Position numbers and translations under genes: made by a program. A DNA stretch of 64,000 bases from NCBI GenBank assembly GCA_963735495.1, contig CAVTLG010000014.1, positions 1,196,442 to 1,260,441 of the forward strand. Direction: 5' to 3'. Positions within the stretch are counted from its first letter, which is position 1, and each line of letters opens with the position of its first letter. The notes below the pieces were generated by a model. That model was given only the letters and a program-made list of their open reading frames with translations, searched no databases and was not told where the DNA came from. This DNA is from CAVTLG01 sp963735495. GTDB lineage: Bacteria > Chloroflexota > Ktedonobacteria > Ktedonobacterales > Ktedonobacteraceae. Of this stretch, positions 1 to 10,200 are shown one piece after another.

Positions 1-1
1 C

Positions 2-2182
2 TATGAAACACAATCTGACCAGAGCCTTTTACTCACCACGCTAGGAAGGCTCTGGCAAGCAGGAGTAGTCGTTGCCTGGGAACAACTCTACAGCCATGAA
101 CGCAGAAGACGCATCCCACTTCCCACCTATCCATTTGAGCATCAAAGATACTGGATTGAACCGGACGCAGACGCAAATGATAGGCATACAACAGAAATAG
201 TATCCCATGAAAGATTAGACATGACAGATTGGTGTTTGCTTCCCTCGTGGAGACGCTCACCGCTGTCTGTATCAAGAGCAAGAGAAGAGAGGCAAGCAAC
301 ATGGAGTCTTCTTTTTGCAGGTGAGCACGATTTAGGAACCCAGATAGCCCGGTACCTGGAAGCACAACAACAGGCAGTTCTCACCATCCTGGCAGGGAAG
401 CAGTTCGCGAGGATAGATGACAGAACCTATACTATTAATCCCCAAAGCAGTGATGACTATGATGCGCTCCTTCAAGATATCAATGCTCGTCATATTATTC
501 CTACAAGAATATTGCATTTCTGGCTGCTTACGCACGACAAAGAGGCCGCATTAGATGCAGAAAGGCTTCAACAACTCCAGGACCTAGGTTTCTACAGTTT
601 GCTCTTTCTCGCACAAGCTATAGGAAAACGCCCTGTTACCAGACCGATTTATCTTGATGTCATCTCAAATGGTATGCAAGATGTGACCGGGGAAGAGTCC
701 CTTTGTCCGGCGAAAGCAACTGTCCTGGGACCATGTAGGACCATTCCGCAAGAGTATGCTAATATTTTCTGCCGCAGCATCGATATCTCTCTTCCTGTCG
801 CTGGAACAAAACAGAAGCAACGACTCATCTCTCAACTGGTGCAGGAAATTATTGCACCACCGCTAGAGACAATCATTGCTTATAGGGGCATACATCGCCT
901 GACACAAACGTTCGAACCTCTTGCTCTAGATGCCGTGCAGGAAAAACACGCATCAGTGCAGGAAGACGGAGTCTACTTGATAACAGGTGGCCTGGGAGGA
1001 ATCGGCCTTGAACTGGCCACCTGTCTGGCGCAAAAAGCCAGAGTAAAATTGATCTTCCTTGGCAGATCTTTTTTTCCGCAACGCGCTGAGTGGGAGCAGT
1101 GGCTGGCAACTCACGAGGATGATATTGCTGACAAAATTCGTCAGTTGCTGGCACTGGAGCAATTGCATGCAGAATTGCTGGTGGTGAGAGCTGATGTCAC
1201 CAATCAGCAACAGATGCAGGTGGTAATAGCTCAGGCTCAGGAATATATGGGCAAGATCAATGGGGTCATTCACGCAGCGGGGATCGCAGGTGGAGGAATC
1301 ATACAATTGCGTACACCTGCCGAGGCTGCAAAGGTTCTCTCTCCCAAGGTAAGAGGTACTCAGGTACTGGCTTCTGTTTTGCACGAGAATGAGTTGGACT
1401 TCTTTATACTCTGTTCTTCTATCAGTTCATTGTTGGGCGAGCCTGGCATGGTGGACTATTGTGCTGCAAATGCCTTCCTCGATGCTTTTGCTCACTACAA
1501 CACCTCTAGCAACGGCAGCGCTACCATGGCTATCAATTGGGATCGCTGGCAACAAACAGGCATGGCGCGTACAACAATGCCACAAAAAGCACTGTTAGCG
1601 CAAGAAGACCAGGGTGGTATTACCCCAGAGGAGGGTAGGGACATATTTAGCCATATTCTGGAAAGCAAACAGGCTCAGATTATTGTCTCCGCACGACATT
1701 TCCTTCTCCCACAGAACGATGCCAAGTGGATGCATCCTGCCAACCATGCAGAAGTTGTGGAAGAGGCTCAAGTCACCACAAATGTTTTTGCACGCTCTCA
1801 ACTCACCACTACGTATATAGCTCCACATACCGCTATAGAACAGCGTGTTGCCGATATATGGCAAGGCGCATTGGGTATAGAGCCAATCGGTATGCAGGAT
1901 AACTTTTTTGAGCTGGGGGGACATTCAGTCATTGCCCTGCAAGTCATCACACGTCTGCAAAAAGCTTTCACCATAGATTTGGGTCTCACCGCTCTCTTCG
2001 AGCATCCCACAATTGCGAGGCTGGCCGCAATGATTACGACAACTCTGAGTACAGGAGAGAAAAGCACAGACCAGAGCATAAAACCCGTCTCCAGGGACAA
2101 GCATCGTGTGATGCTCTCTACTCAAGAAGATCTGCACCTTGATGGCGTTATTGGAAAAGAAAACCAGAGTAGAGAACGGTAA
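2..2182 (+). CDS. Modular polyketide synthase, C-terminal part (AT end-KR-ACP), 5' end outside the window
   Basis: The reading frame is open from the first bases, so the true start lies upstream. The first ~45 residues are the end of an acyltransferase and its post-AT linker (PLPTYPFEHQRYW). A ketoreductase follows, with a GGLGGIG nucleotide-binding loop (about 986-1006), a serine patch (CSSISS) and the catalytic YCAAN motif near 1457. It would reduce the beta-keto group on the ACP-bound chain with NADPH. An acyl carrier domain follows, with LGGHS and the phosphopantetheine serine codon at 1925-1927. No thioesterase or DH is visible, and the LDD signature of B-type KRs is not seen at the usual place. 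The gene overlaps no other and stops 10 bases before the next NRPS start, so chain transfer to that NRPS is inferred. The KR and ACP assignments are very safe; the number of upstream modules is unknown. Confidence 0.95.
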   Translation, partial: YETQSDQSLLLTTLGRLWQAGVVVAWEQLYSHERRRRIPLPTYPFEHQRYWIEPDADANDRHTTEIVSHERLDMTDWCLLPSWRRSPLSVSRAREERQATWSLLFAGEHDLGTQIARYLEAQQQAVLTILAGKQFARIDDRTYTINPQSSDDYDALLQDINARHIIPTRILHFWLLTHDKEAALDAERLQQLQDLGFYSLLFLAQAIGKRPVTRPIYLDVISNGMQDVTGEESLCPAKATVLGPCRTIPQEYANIFCRSIDISLPVAGTKQKQRLISQLVQEIIAPPLETIIAYRGIHRLTQTFEPLALDAVQEKHASVQEDGVYLITGGLGGIGLELATCLAQKARVKLIFLGRSFFPQRAEWEQWLATHEDDIADKIRQLLALEQLHAELLVVRADVTNQQQMQVVIAQAQEYMGKINGVIHAAGIAGGGIIQLRTPAEAAKVLSPKVRGTQVLASVLHENELDFFILCSSISSLLGEPGMVDYCAANAFLDAFAHYNTSSNGSATMAINWDRWQQTGMARTTMPQKALLAQEDQGGITPEEGRDIFSHILESKQAQIIVSARHFLLPQNDAKWMHPANHAEVVEEAQVTTNVFARSQLTTTYIAPHTAIEQRVADIWQGALGIEPIGMQDNFFELGGHSVIALQVITRLQKAFTIDLGLTALFEHPTIARLAAMITTTLSTGEKSTDQSIKPVSRDKHRVMLSTQEDLHLDGVIGKENQSRER

Positions 2183-2192
2183 GGAGCATGCA

Positions 2193-5100
2193 ATGCAAAA
2201 CGAAGTCTATATCTTTCCTACATCTTTTGCTCAGCAACAGTTATGGTTTCTTGATCAATGGTCAGCGGGCAGCCCGTTCTACAATATTCCGCTCGGCATA
2301 AGGATATATGGTCAGCTCAACGTCAAAGCGTTGGCAATGAGTATCACTCAGATGGTACGTCGCCATGAGATACTCCGTACCACTTTTTCAACGGTTGCGG
2401 GAGAACCGGTTCAAGTGATCTCTCCAGCGCATACAAGCATGCAATGGATACTGCCTATCGTAGATATTAGTGACCTGCCAGAAGACGAACGTGAAATACA
2501 GGTTCGTCACCTTGCTGATCAGGACATCCAAAAAGTGTTTCATTTATCTACGGGTCCTCTTTTACGCACGGCGCTCTTGCGGCTGAGTTCGGATACCTAT
2601 GTTTTTTTAGCGACCACACACCATATCATATTCGATGCCTGGTCATCGACTCTCTTCCTCAATGAACTCCTGATTAACTACGAAGAATACTGTGCAGGAA
2701 AACCTTTTTCTCTGCCAGCATTACCGCTTCAGTATGCCGATTTCACACTCTGGCAAAAGGAGCAACTACAAGGAGAGACATTGGAGAACTTGCTCACCTA
2801 TTGGAAACGACAGCTTGAAGGAATACCAGGTCTGCTGGAGTTGCCCACTGACCAACTAAGGCCAACAGCGCAAACATTCCAGGGTGCATCTCATACATTT
2901 ACACTTTCTCAAGCCCTTCTAGAGAGCCTTCATAGGATAAGTCGGCAAGAACAGGTGACGCTCTTTATGACGCTGTTAGCGGCCTTCAAGGTGCTACTGT
3001 ATCGCTACACCATGCAAGAAGATATTGTCATTGGATCACCGACAGCCAATCGCCCTCAATATGAGCTAGAACAGCTTATGGGACTCTTCGTCAATATGCT
3101 CGTACTGCGTACCGATTTATCCGGGAATCCAGGCTTCCGTGCATTATTGAGCCGCGTAAAGAAGGTTGTGCTGGAGGCTCATGCTCACCAGGATCTCCCA
3201 TTCGGACTACTTGTGAATACCTTACAGCTAAAACGTGATCCAGATCGTAATCCATTATTTCAGGTCATGTTTACATTGCATAATGCACCGGGAGAGACTG
3301 TCAAGTCTACCCAACTGCGTATAACTCCCTTAGAGGTAAAAAACGCTATATCGCGTTTAGATCTGACACTTGAGCTGGTTGAAACTGCAGATGGGCTGAG
3401 CGGCTTCTTTGAGTACAAGACAGAGCTGTTCACAGAGGCGACCATCCAGCGGCTCTGTGCTCATTTCCAGGTTCTACTGGAAGGGATCATCGCTACTCCT
3501 GATCTGCCTATTTCTCAACTTCCATTGCTCACGCCTGCTGAATGGCAGACAGTGTTTGAGGATACGCACACGGCTGTATCCTCTGCGCCCTATCAGTGTT
3601 TCCATCAGCAGTTTTCTTATCAGGCACAACAGACACCACATGCTATTGCAGTCTCCTTTCGGGAGCAACAACTCTCCTATCTTGCCCTGGAACAACGGTC
3701 GAACCAGTTGGCGTACGTCCTGCAAGAGCATGGCATCGGCCCCGAGCAACGCGTTGCCCTCCTGTTAGATCGCTCTCTGGACCTGCTGGTCGTCTTGCTA
3801 GCAGTGCTCAAAGCTGGTGGCGCCTATGTTCCGCTGGATGTGCTCTATCCTGCCGAACGGCTCTCCTTTATGCTCAATGATGCTCAGGTTAGCCTGATTC
3901 TCACGAACCAGGCATTGCGAGAGCGTTTACCAAGAAGTAATGTACCAGTGCTTTATCTGGAGACGCTCTTCCCCCAGTTGGCTACTGCTCCAGATACTAT
4001 GCCCAACAGTCGGATCTGTGGGGAGGAGCTGGCCTATGTGCTCTACACCTCCGGTTCCACAGGGCAGCCCAAGGGAGTACAGATCAGTCACGGGGCGCTA
4101 TACTCTTTCTTGCAGGCGATGCAAGCCCAGCTCCAACTTTCCTCGGAGGAGCGCTGGTTGGCGGTGACCACTCTCTCTTTTGATATCGCTGCCCTCGAAC
4201 TCTTTCTTCCTCTGACAATTGGTGCCAGCATCATCCTGGCTCCCGAGGAGGTACTAGCCGATGGTTCACGCTTACTTGCCCTTTTAGAATACAGTCAGGC
4301 CAGCATTATGCAAGCTACCCCTATCGCATGGCGTCTCCTGCTAGAAGCGAGCTGGAGCAATGAAGCTTCCTCCTTGCAGGTGCTGTGTGGAGGGGAAACC
4401 TTTCCTCTCGATCTGCGCGAGCCGCTGCAACAGCGTGCCCATTGCCTATGGAACCTGTATGGTCCAACCGAAGCCACCATCTGGGCTACTGCCCATGCGC
4501 TTGTACCCACCGATCCGGCAGGCTCTATCCCGCTGGGGCGCCCGCTTGCCAATACCTACTGCTACGTGCTTGCAACCAGCTTGCAGCCAGTTCCGGTCGG
4601 GGTGATTGGAGAGATCTTTTTAGGGGGAAAGGGGGTGGCACGGGGGTATCTCCATCAGCCCCGGCTTACGGCTGAGCGCTTTATACCCGATCCTTTTAGT
4701 AAGCAAGCTGGTTCGCGCCTCTACTGCACGGGAGACCTGGGGTACTGGCGAGCCGATGGGCAGTTAATGTATGTGGGGAGGAGGGATGGACAGGTGAAGT
4801 TGCACGGGCATCGCATTGAGTTAGGGGAAATCGAGGCACAATTGAGCCGATTGCCAGGCGTGGCTACAGCGATAGTACAAGTGCAGCAGGAAAGGTTGCT
4901 AGCATATGTGGTGGGAGTGGAAAGGTTGGAGGAGAAGCAAGTGAGGTTGTGGCGGCAAGCCTTGGGGAAGAGCTTACCCTCCTATATGGTGCCGACAGGG
5001 TTTGTGCCTTTACCACAGCTACCTCTCACCCTGAATGGCAAAATCGACCACAAAGTGCTCCTGGCAATGAAACCAGTTCAACCTGAACAACAACGCCCAA

Positions 5101-5480
5101 TAACTGCTGCACGTAATCGGCGCGAGCAGCTATTAGTTGCCATTTGGGCACAGACACTCAATCTTCCACAGGTTGGTGTGGAAGATAACTTCTTTGAATT
5201 AGGAGGTGATTCTATCCTATGTACACACATTGTTACTACCGCAGCGAGTGCGGGACTCCTCTTTACAGTCCAACATATGTTCCAGTATCAGACTATCGAG
5301 ACATTAGCCGAGGTAGTTGTTGAGGAACAGCCGCAGCCATCTGGCCCAGCAGAGAGCAAGCACATACCGCAGGCTGGAAACCATCCAGCACAAGATATCG
5401 TAACGCCTCCTCTTAGTGGAGTGAGCGAGCAGACCTTGCAGAAACTTTCAGCCTTCCTGGAAAAGAACAGGAAACGCTGA
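2193..5480 (+). CDS. NRPS module C-A-T, predicted glycine-activating
   Basis: The protein is 1095 residues. ATG 2193 is chosen because AAGGAG (2181-2186) lies 6 bases before it; an in-frame ATG at 2139 has no such site. Condensation domain: residues about 5-440 with HHIIFDAWS near residue 143, where the usual motif glycine (HHxxxDG) is alanine. Adenylation domain: about 460-960 with YTSGSTGQPKG, YGPTEATIW, YCTGDL and NGKID. Thiolation domain: GGDSI with serine near residue 1005. The pocket residues read by eye as D-I-L-Q-L-G-L-I-W-K, the published glycine signature; this is alignment by eye to PheA. The C-terminal tail ends in a short charged helix (SEQTLQKLSAFLEKNRKR) suited to docking with the next subunit. 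It is the first NRPS step after the PKS, condensing the polyketide acyl chain with glycine. Confidence 0.95.
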   Translation: MQNEVYIFPTSFAQQQLWFLDQWSAGSPFYNIPLGIRIYGQLNVKALAMSITQMVRRHEILRTTFSTVAGEPVQVISPAHTSMQWILPIVDISDLPEDEREIQVRHLADQDIQKVFHLSTGPLLRTALLRLSSDTYVFLATTHHIIFDAWSSTLFLNELLINYEEYCAGKPFSLPALPLQYADFTLWQKEQLQGETLENLLTYWKRQLEGIPGLLELPTDQLRPTAQTFQGASHTFTLSQALLESLHRISRQEQVTLFMTLLAAFKVLLYRYTMQEDIVIGSPTANRPQYELEQLMGLFVNMLVLRTDLSGNPGFRALLSRVKKVVLEAHAHQDLPFGLLVNTLQLKRDPDRNPLFQVMFTLHNAPGETVKSTQLRITPLEVKNAISRLDLTLELVETADGLSGFFEYKTELFTEATIQRLCAHFQVLLEGIIATPDLPISQLPLLTPAEWQTVFEDTHTAVSSAPYQCFHQQFSYQAQQTPHAIAVSFREQQLSYLALEQRSNQLAYVLQEHGIGPEQRVALLLDRSLDLLVVLLAVLKAGGAYVPLDVLYPAERLSFMLNDAQVSLILTNQALRERLPRSNVPVLYLETLFPQLATAPDTMPNSRICGEELAYVLYTSGSTGQPKGVQISHGALYSFLQAMQAQLQLSSEERWLAVTTLSFDIAALELFLPLTIGASIILAPEEVLADGSRLLALLEYSQASIMQATPIAWRLLLEASWSNEASSLQVLCGGETFPLDLREPLQQRAHCLWNLYGPTEATIWATAHALVPTDPAGSIPLGRPLANTYCYVLATSLQPVPVGVIGEIFLGGKGVARGYLHQPRLTAERFIPDPFSKQAGSRLYCTGDLGYWRADGQLMYVGRRDGQVKLHGHRIELGEIEAQLSRLPGVATAIVQVQQERLLAYVVGVERLEEKQVRLWRQALGKSLPSYMVPTGFVPLPQLPLTLNGKIDHKVLLAMKPVQPEQQRPITAARNRREQLLVAIWAQTLNLPQVGVEDNFFELGGDSILCTHIVTTAASAGLLFTVQHMFQYQTIETLAEVVVEEQPQPSGPAESKHIPQAGNHPAQDIVTPPLSGVSEQTLQKLSAFLEKNRKR

Positions 5481-5563
5481 CGGCATTCCGATCAGGCGGA
5501 GGAACTTACGTTGTTAATTGATTATTGTAATGCTTACAGGGGCGAGCAAAAAGGATAGCAACT

Positions 5564-7141
5564 ATGAAAATCACTGGTGATCATCTTTCTGTATATGATG
5601 TCTACAGTGTAGCAATTATGAAAGAACAGGTTGAACTCTCTGCTGAACAGATCGAAAAAGTGCAGCAGACATGTTATCGCGTACAGCAATGGGGAGAGGC
5701 CCAGTATCCTATTTACGGGGTCAATACCGGTTTCGGTGAATTAACGCACGTTATTATTCCGGCTCAGTACAAGAGTGAATTGCAGACCAACCTGTTGCGC
5801 AGCCATGCTGCAGGTGGTGGTGCTCCCTTCCCTGATGATATCGTGCGTGCAATTATGACGGTCAGGTTGAATTACTTTATGAAGGGTTATTCTGGTATCA
5901 GCACACATGCCCTTACTATTCTACAACACTTCTTGAATTATCAGATACATCCAGTGATTTATCAACAAGGCTCACTTGGAGCGAGTGGTGATCTTGCCCC
6001 CTTGTCACATATGGCGCTTCCTTTAATTGGTGATGGCTATGTCCGTCAGAATGGTGAGGTACGCCCCTCAGCCGCAGTACTGAAAGAAGAAGGTCTGGAA
6101 CCGGTGCAGCTTGGCTACAAGGAGGCTCTTACGCTGGTAAACGGCACATCCGCCATGACTGGAACGGCCAGTATTGCGCTTGTCAGAGCCTACAACCTGC
6201 TCCGCTTTGCTATTGTGGGAACTGCTGATCTTATCCAATGCCTGGAAGGTTCTACTCGTCCCTTCGATGAGCGCGGCCATGCCCTCAAAAATCACCTGGG
6301 TCAAGTTGAAATTGCCCGTTACTTGCGTCAATTGCTCGCAGGTAGCAAACTAACGCGTGAGCATAGCGATATCATGCAAGCCATCACAGAGGAAACAATG
6401 AGCTCGGAGCAAGTTGTCGATGCCAAGATCTATCTCCAGGATGCCTACTCTCTACGCTGTACGCCGCAAATTCTTGGCCCAGTCTATGATACACTGCATA
6501 CCTGCCAGAAAGTCTTCGAGGAGGAAATCAACTCATGTAATGACAATCCACTCATCTTTGAAACACCGGAAGAGCTGTTCCACGGCGGTAACTTCCACGG
6601 CCAGTATGTCGCTATGTACTCTGATTTCCTCAATATTGCCCTCACAGAGATTGGTGTCCTGGCTGAACGGCAGTTGAATCGTCTGGTAGATCCTCACTTG
6701 AACAATAATCTGCCTGCTTTCCTTGCTCACGCACAGGCCGGACTCTACTCTGGTTTCGAGGGAGGCCAGTACCTGGCCACAAGCATCGCTTCTGAGAACC
6801 TGGACCTGGCCGCTCCCTCTTCTGTGAAGTCGATCCCTTCCAACGGGGCAAACCAGGATGTTGTCAGTATGGGCTTGAATGCTGCTCGCAAGTCACTGCA
6901 ACTAAGCGAGAATGTTACGCTCATTCTCTCTGTACTGCTTGCTGCTTGCAATCAGGCTTCACACTTTGTTGGGCAGGAGAAGTTCAGCGAACCCATCCAG
7001 CAGCTCCACCAGGAGTTATCTGCTATTGTGCCGTTGTACAAGGATAACGTCCCTCTAGCGCAGCAGATTGCGGGTGTGCGGGATTTTATCACAGGCGAAG
7101 ACGGTAAGCGCTATCTTGAAAAGCACGTTCAATTCTCGTAA
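5564..7141 (+). CDS. MIO-dependent aromatic amino acid ammonia-lyase or 2,3-aminomutase
   Basis: This 525-residue member of the HAL/PAL/aminomutase superfamily has a ribosome site AAGGAT before ATG 5564. Ala140-Ser141-Gly142 in LGASGDLAPL would cyclise to the MIO electrophile. Other family blocks are YGVNTGFGE near residue 60, LLRSHAAGGG near 85, QDAYSLRC near 290 and SNGANQDVVSMG near 425. The SENLDLAAP block keeps the glutamate found in histidine lyases, while NGANQDVVSMG is more typical of PAL and aminomutase branches, so substrate cannot be fixed by eye. Lying between NRPS genes, it is more likely a pathway enzyme than HutH. With Phe-type A domains next to it, it could make beta-phenylalanine or cinnamate for this product (inference). 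Family membership is certain; reaction type is not. Confidence 0.93.
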   Translation: MKITGDHLSVYDVYSVAIMKEQVELSAEQIEKVQQTCYRVQQWGEAQYPIYGVNTGFGELTHVIIPAQYKSELQTNLLRSHAAGGGAPFPDDIVRAIMTVRLNYFMKGYSGISTHALTILQHFLNYQIHPVIYQQGSLGASGDLAPLSHMALPLIGDGYVRQNGEVRPSAAVLKEEGLEPVQLGYKEALTLVNGTSAMTGTASIALVRAYNLLRFAIVGTADLIQCLEGSTRPFDERGHALKNHLGQVEIARYLRQLLAGSKLTREHSDIMQAITEETMSSEQVVDAKIYLQDAYSLRCTPQILGPVYDTLHTCQKVFEEEINSCNDNPLIFETPEELFHGGNFHGQYVAMYSDFLNIALTEIGVLAERQLNRLVDPHLNNNLPAFLAHAQAGLYSGFEGGQYLATSIASENLDLAAPSSVKSIPSNGANQDVVSMGLNAARKSLQLSENVTLILSVLLAACNQASHFVGQEKFSEPIQQLHQELSAIVPLYKDNVPLAQQIAGVRDFITGEDGKRYLEKHVQFS

Positions 7142-7202
7142 CTCGAACATGATGGGGTAACACTAGAAAGTGCGATGATAGCTGCACGGTAAGGAGCCGT
7201 CT

Positions 7203-10200
7203 ATGGAACTAGAGAATGTTGAAGATGTCTATCCGCTCTCTCCCATGCAACAGGGGATGCTTTTCCAGGCGCTGTATGCCCCTGAATCAGCGCTCTACTT
7301 TGAACAATATACCTGTGTTCTGCATGGTCATCTCTCCCTGACTGCCTTTAAGCAAGCATGGCAGGATGTAATCATGCAACATCCTATCTTGCGTGTCTTC
7401 TTTGTATGGGAAGAATTGGAGGAGCCGATACAGGTTGTCTGTCAACAGGTAGCGCTTCAATGGTCCGAGCTGGATTGGAGGGATCTTTCTGAGACGGTGC
7501 AGCAAAAACGCTTTCAACGCTTTCAGCAAGATGATTGCGCACACGGTTTTGATCTGACCAGAGCGCCTCTGATACGTATGTGCCTGATACGCCTGGACGA
7601 GGTACGCTATCACTTTATCTGGAGTTACCATCATCTCCTCTTAGATGGATGGAGTGTCGGGCTCGTTTTACAGGCTGTTTTTAGTCGTTACAGAGCCTAT
7701 CAGCGGGGAGAGCCATTCTCCCCATCGCTTTCTCTCTCCTACAAAGAGTATCTGCTCTGGCTACAGCAACAGAATATGGAGAGTGCAGAGGCGTTCTGGC
7801 GCAAAGAATTGGCAGGTTTCAGTGCTCCTACACCTTTACCTTACGATCATCCTCTCGCGCAATCCCAGACCAGGGATGCTCGCTATGAAGAACAGGAAAT
7901 CTGGCTAACATGGGAGGCTGTGAATAAACTAGAGGCCACGGCCCGTACCAGCCATCTCACTCTTAATACGCTGGCACAAGGTGCATGGGCTATGCTACTC
8001 AGCCGCTACAGCGGTGAAGTAGATATTGTGTTTGGCACAGTTGTTTCTGGACGCACTGCAACAGTAGCGCATACAGAAGAAATGGTTGGACTTTTCATCA
8101 ATACCCTACCAGCGCGCATACACATTGCTCCTGATATGCCTATCGTGAGCTGGTTACAAGAGCTACAGGTACATCAAATCGAGGGAAGACAATATGAGTA
8201 TAGCCCATTGGTTCAAGTACAGAGATGGAGCAAGGTGCCACGTCCTCTCCCACTCTTCGAGAGCTTGCTGGTCTTTGAGAACTATGCAATGGGCAACGCT
8301 GCGTATGAAAGTGAAGACAGTGATCTCCGCGTTGAACATATGCGCATTAGTGAACGGGCGGGCTCTCCACTTACGCTTATCATTGTTCCAGGAGATACCT
8401 GGTGGGTGCGTATTAGCTATGATCAAGCACGCTTTAACGGTGGAGATATCAAACGTCTTCTCTCCCACTATCAAGCGCTTCTAGAGGGAATGGCCGTGAA
8501 TATGGCGCAATCAGTCAAAGCACTGCCCATGTTTGCATCTGGGGAACGGACACAAGTACTGAACGCATGGAATCGCACGCAGGGTGATGTTCCAGATCCA
8601 TCCTGTTTCCATCAGCTCTTCTCAGCGCAGGCCGCTCTCACTCCCCATGCGCCTGCCGTGCAGCAGGACCGGCACATGCTGACCTATCAGCAACTGGATA
8701 CGCGCTCCAACCAGCTCGCGCATCTCTTGCGCCAACAAGGCGTGGGTCCCGACACGATCATCGCTCTCTGCCTGCCCCGTGGCCTGGAACTGCCCCTGGC
8801 GCTCCTGGCCATCTGGAAAGCCGGTGCAGCCTATCTGCCTCTGGATAGTGCTTTGCCACCTCAGCGTCTAAGCTTTCTGCTCCAGGATGCGGCGGCCTCA
8901 CTCCTGCTCACCCACTCCTCGTTACTCTCGTCGCTGCCCGCATCCCTTCCTACTGTCCTCTGCCTCGACCAGCTGGCCTTCGATGAACAGCCCTCCTGGC
9001 CGCCAGTCAGCACGGTGCAGCCTCTACACCTGGCCTATCTCATCTATACCTCCGGATCTACCGGCCTGCCTAAGGGAACCATGATTACGCATCAGGGACT
9101 GCGCAATCTGGTCGAGGCACAACGCCACTTCTTCTCCCTGGGGTCTGAGGAGCGCATTCTGCAATTTGCCTCCTTGAGCTTTGATGCCTCCGTCTGGGAG
9201 TTGGCCCTTGCCTGGGGAGCCGGAGCCTGCCTGGTCTTCCCATCTGCCTCGGCCCTGCTGGCTGGTCCTGCGCTCGGTACCTTGCTGGTTCAGCAGCGCA
9301 TCAGTGTGGTCACGCTGCCTCCTTCGATCCTGGCATCTCTCGCCGGGATGCCTCTGCCGCTCTTGCGCCTGGTGATCACGGCAGGCGAAGCCTGTGCATG
9401 GGAACTGGTCGCCCGCTGGAGTGAGGGACGCCGCTTCTGCAATGCGTATGGTCCCACCGAGACCACCGTCTGTGCCTCTGCTGCCTGGTGCCTGACTCCT
9501 GTGGATCGGAGAACCGAAGGAAGTTCTCCCCCCATTGGCTATCCTTTGCGCAACTTACGCTGCTATGTGCTTGATAGCAACATGGAGCCAGCGCCATTGG
9601 GAGTCTGTGGGGAATTGTATGTAGGGGGACCAGCACTGGCACGGGGCTATTGGGGCCAGCCGAGGTTAACCGCTGAGTGTTTTGTCCCCGACCCGTTTAG
9701 TCAGCAGGCAGGAGCGCGCCTCTATCGCACCGGAGATCTGGTGTGCCGGCGAGAGGATGGGCAACTGGCGTTTGTGGGACGCCGGGATCAGCAGATCAAG
9801 CTGCATGGCTTACGCATCGAACTGGGAGAGATCGCTGCCGTGCTGCGGAGCCATCCTGGCATTCAGGATGTGGTCGTACGGGTAGAGGGAGCGGCGAGCG
9901 GTGGACTACAAGTCGTTTCCTACGTGATCGCAGGTGCGCAGCAGGACTTGAACGGATCGCAGGTGCGCCGCTTTGTGCAACAGCGCTTACCTGCCTATAT
10001 GGTCCCAGCGCGGGTCATGATGCTGGAGGCTTTTCCCCTCACTCCCAACGGCAAAATCGATTATCGAGCGCTTTCTTTGCCTCAAGAAGTCGAGGGTAGC
10101 GATAATAACTATATTGCTCCTCGTACAACCATAGAAGAAACGCTGGCTCATATCTGGTCTGGAGTGCTCAATCTTGCACGCGTAGGAATCCACGACAACT

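Noticed and set aside
5564..7141. Housekeeping histidase (hutH)
   Set aside because: No other hut gene is present and it sits inside an NRPS operon with aminomutase-type NGANQDVVSMG.
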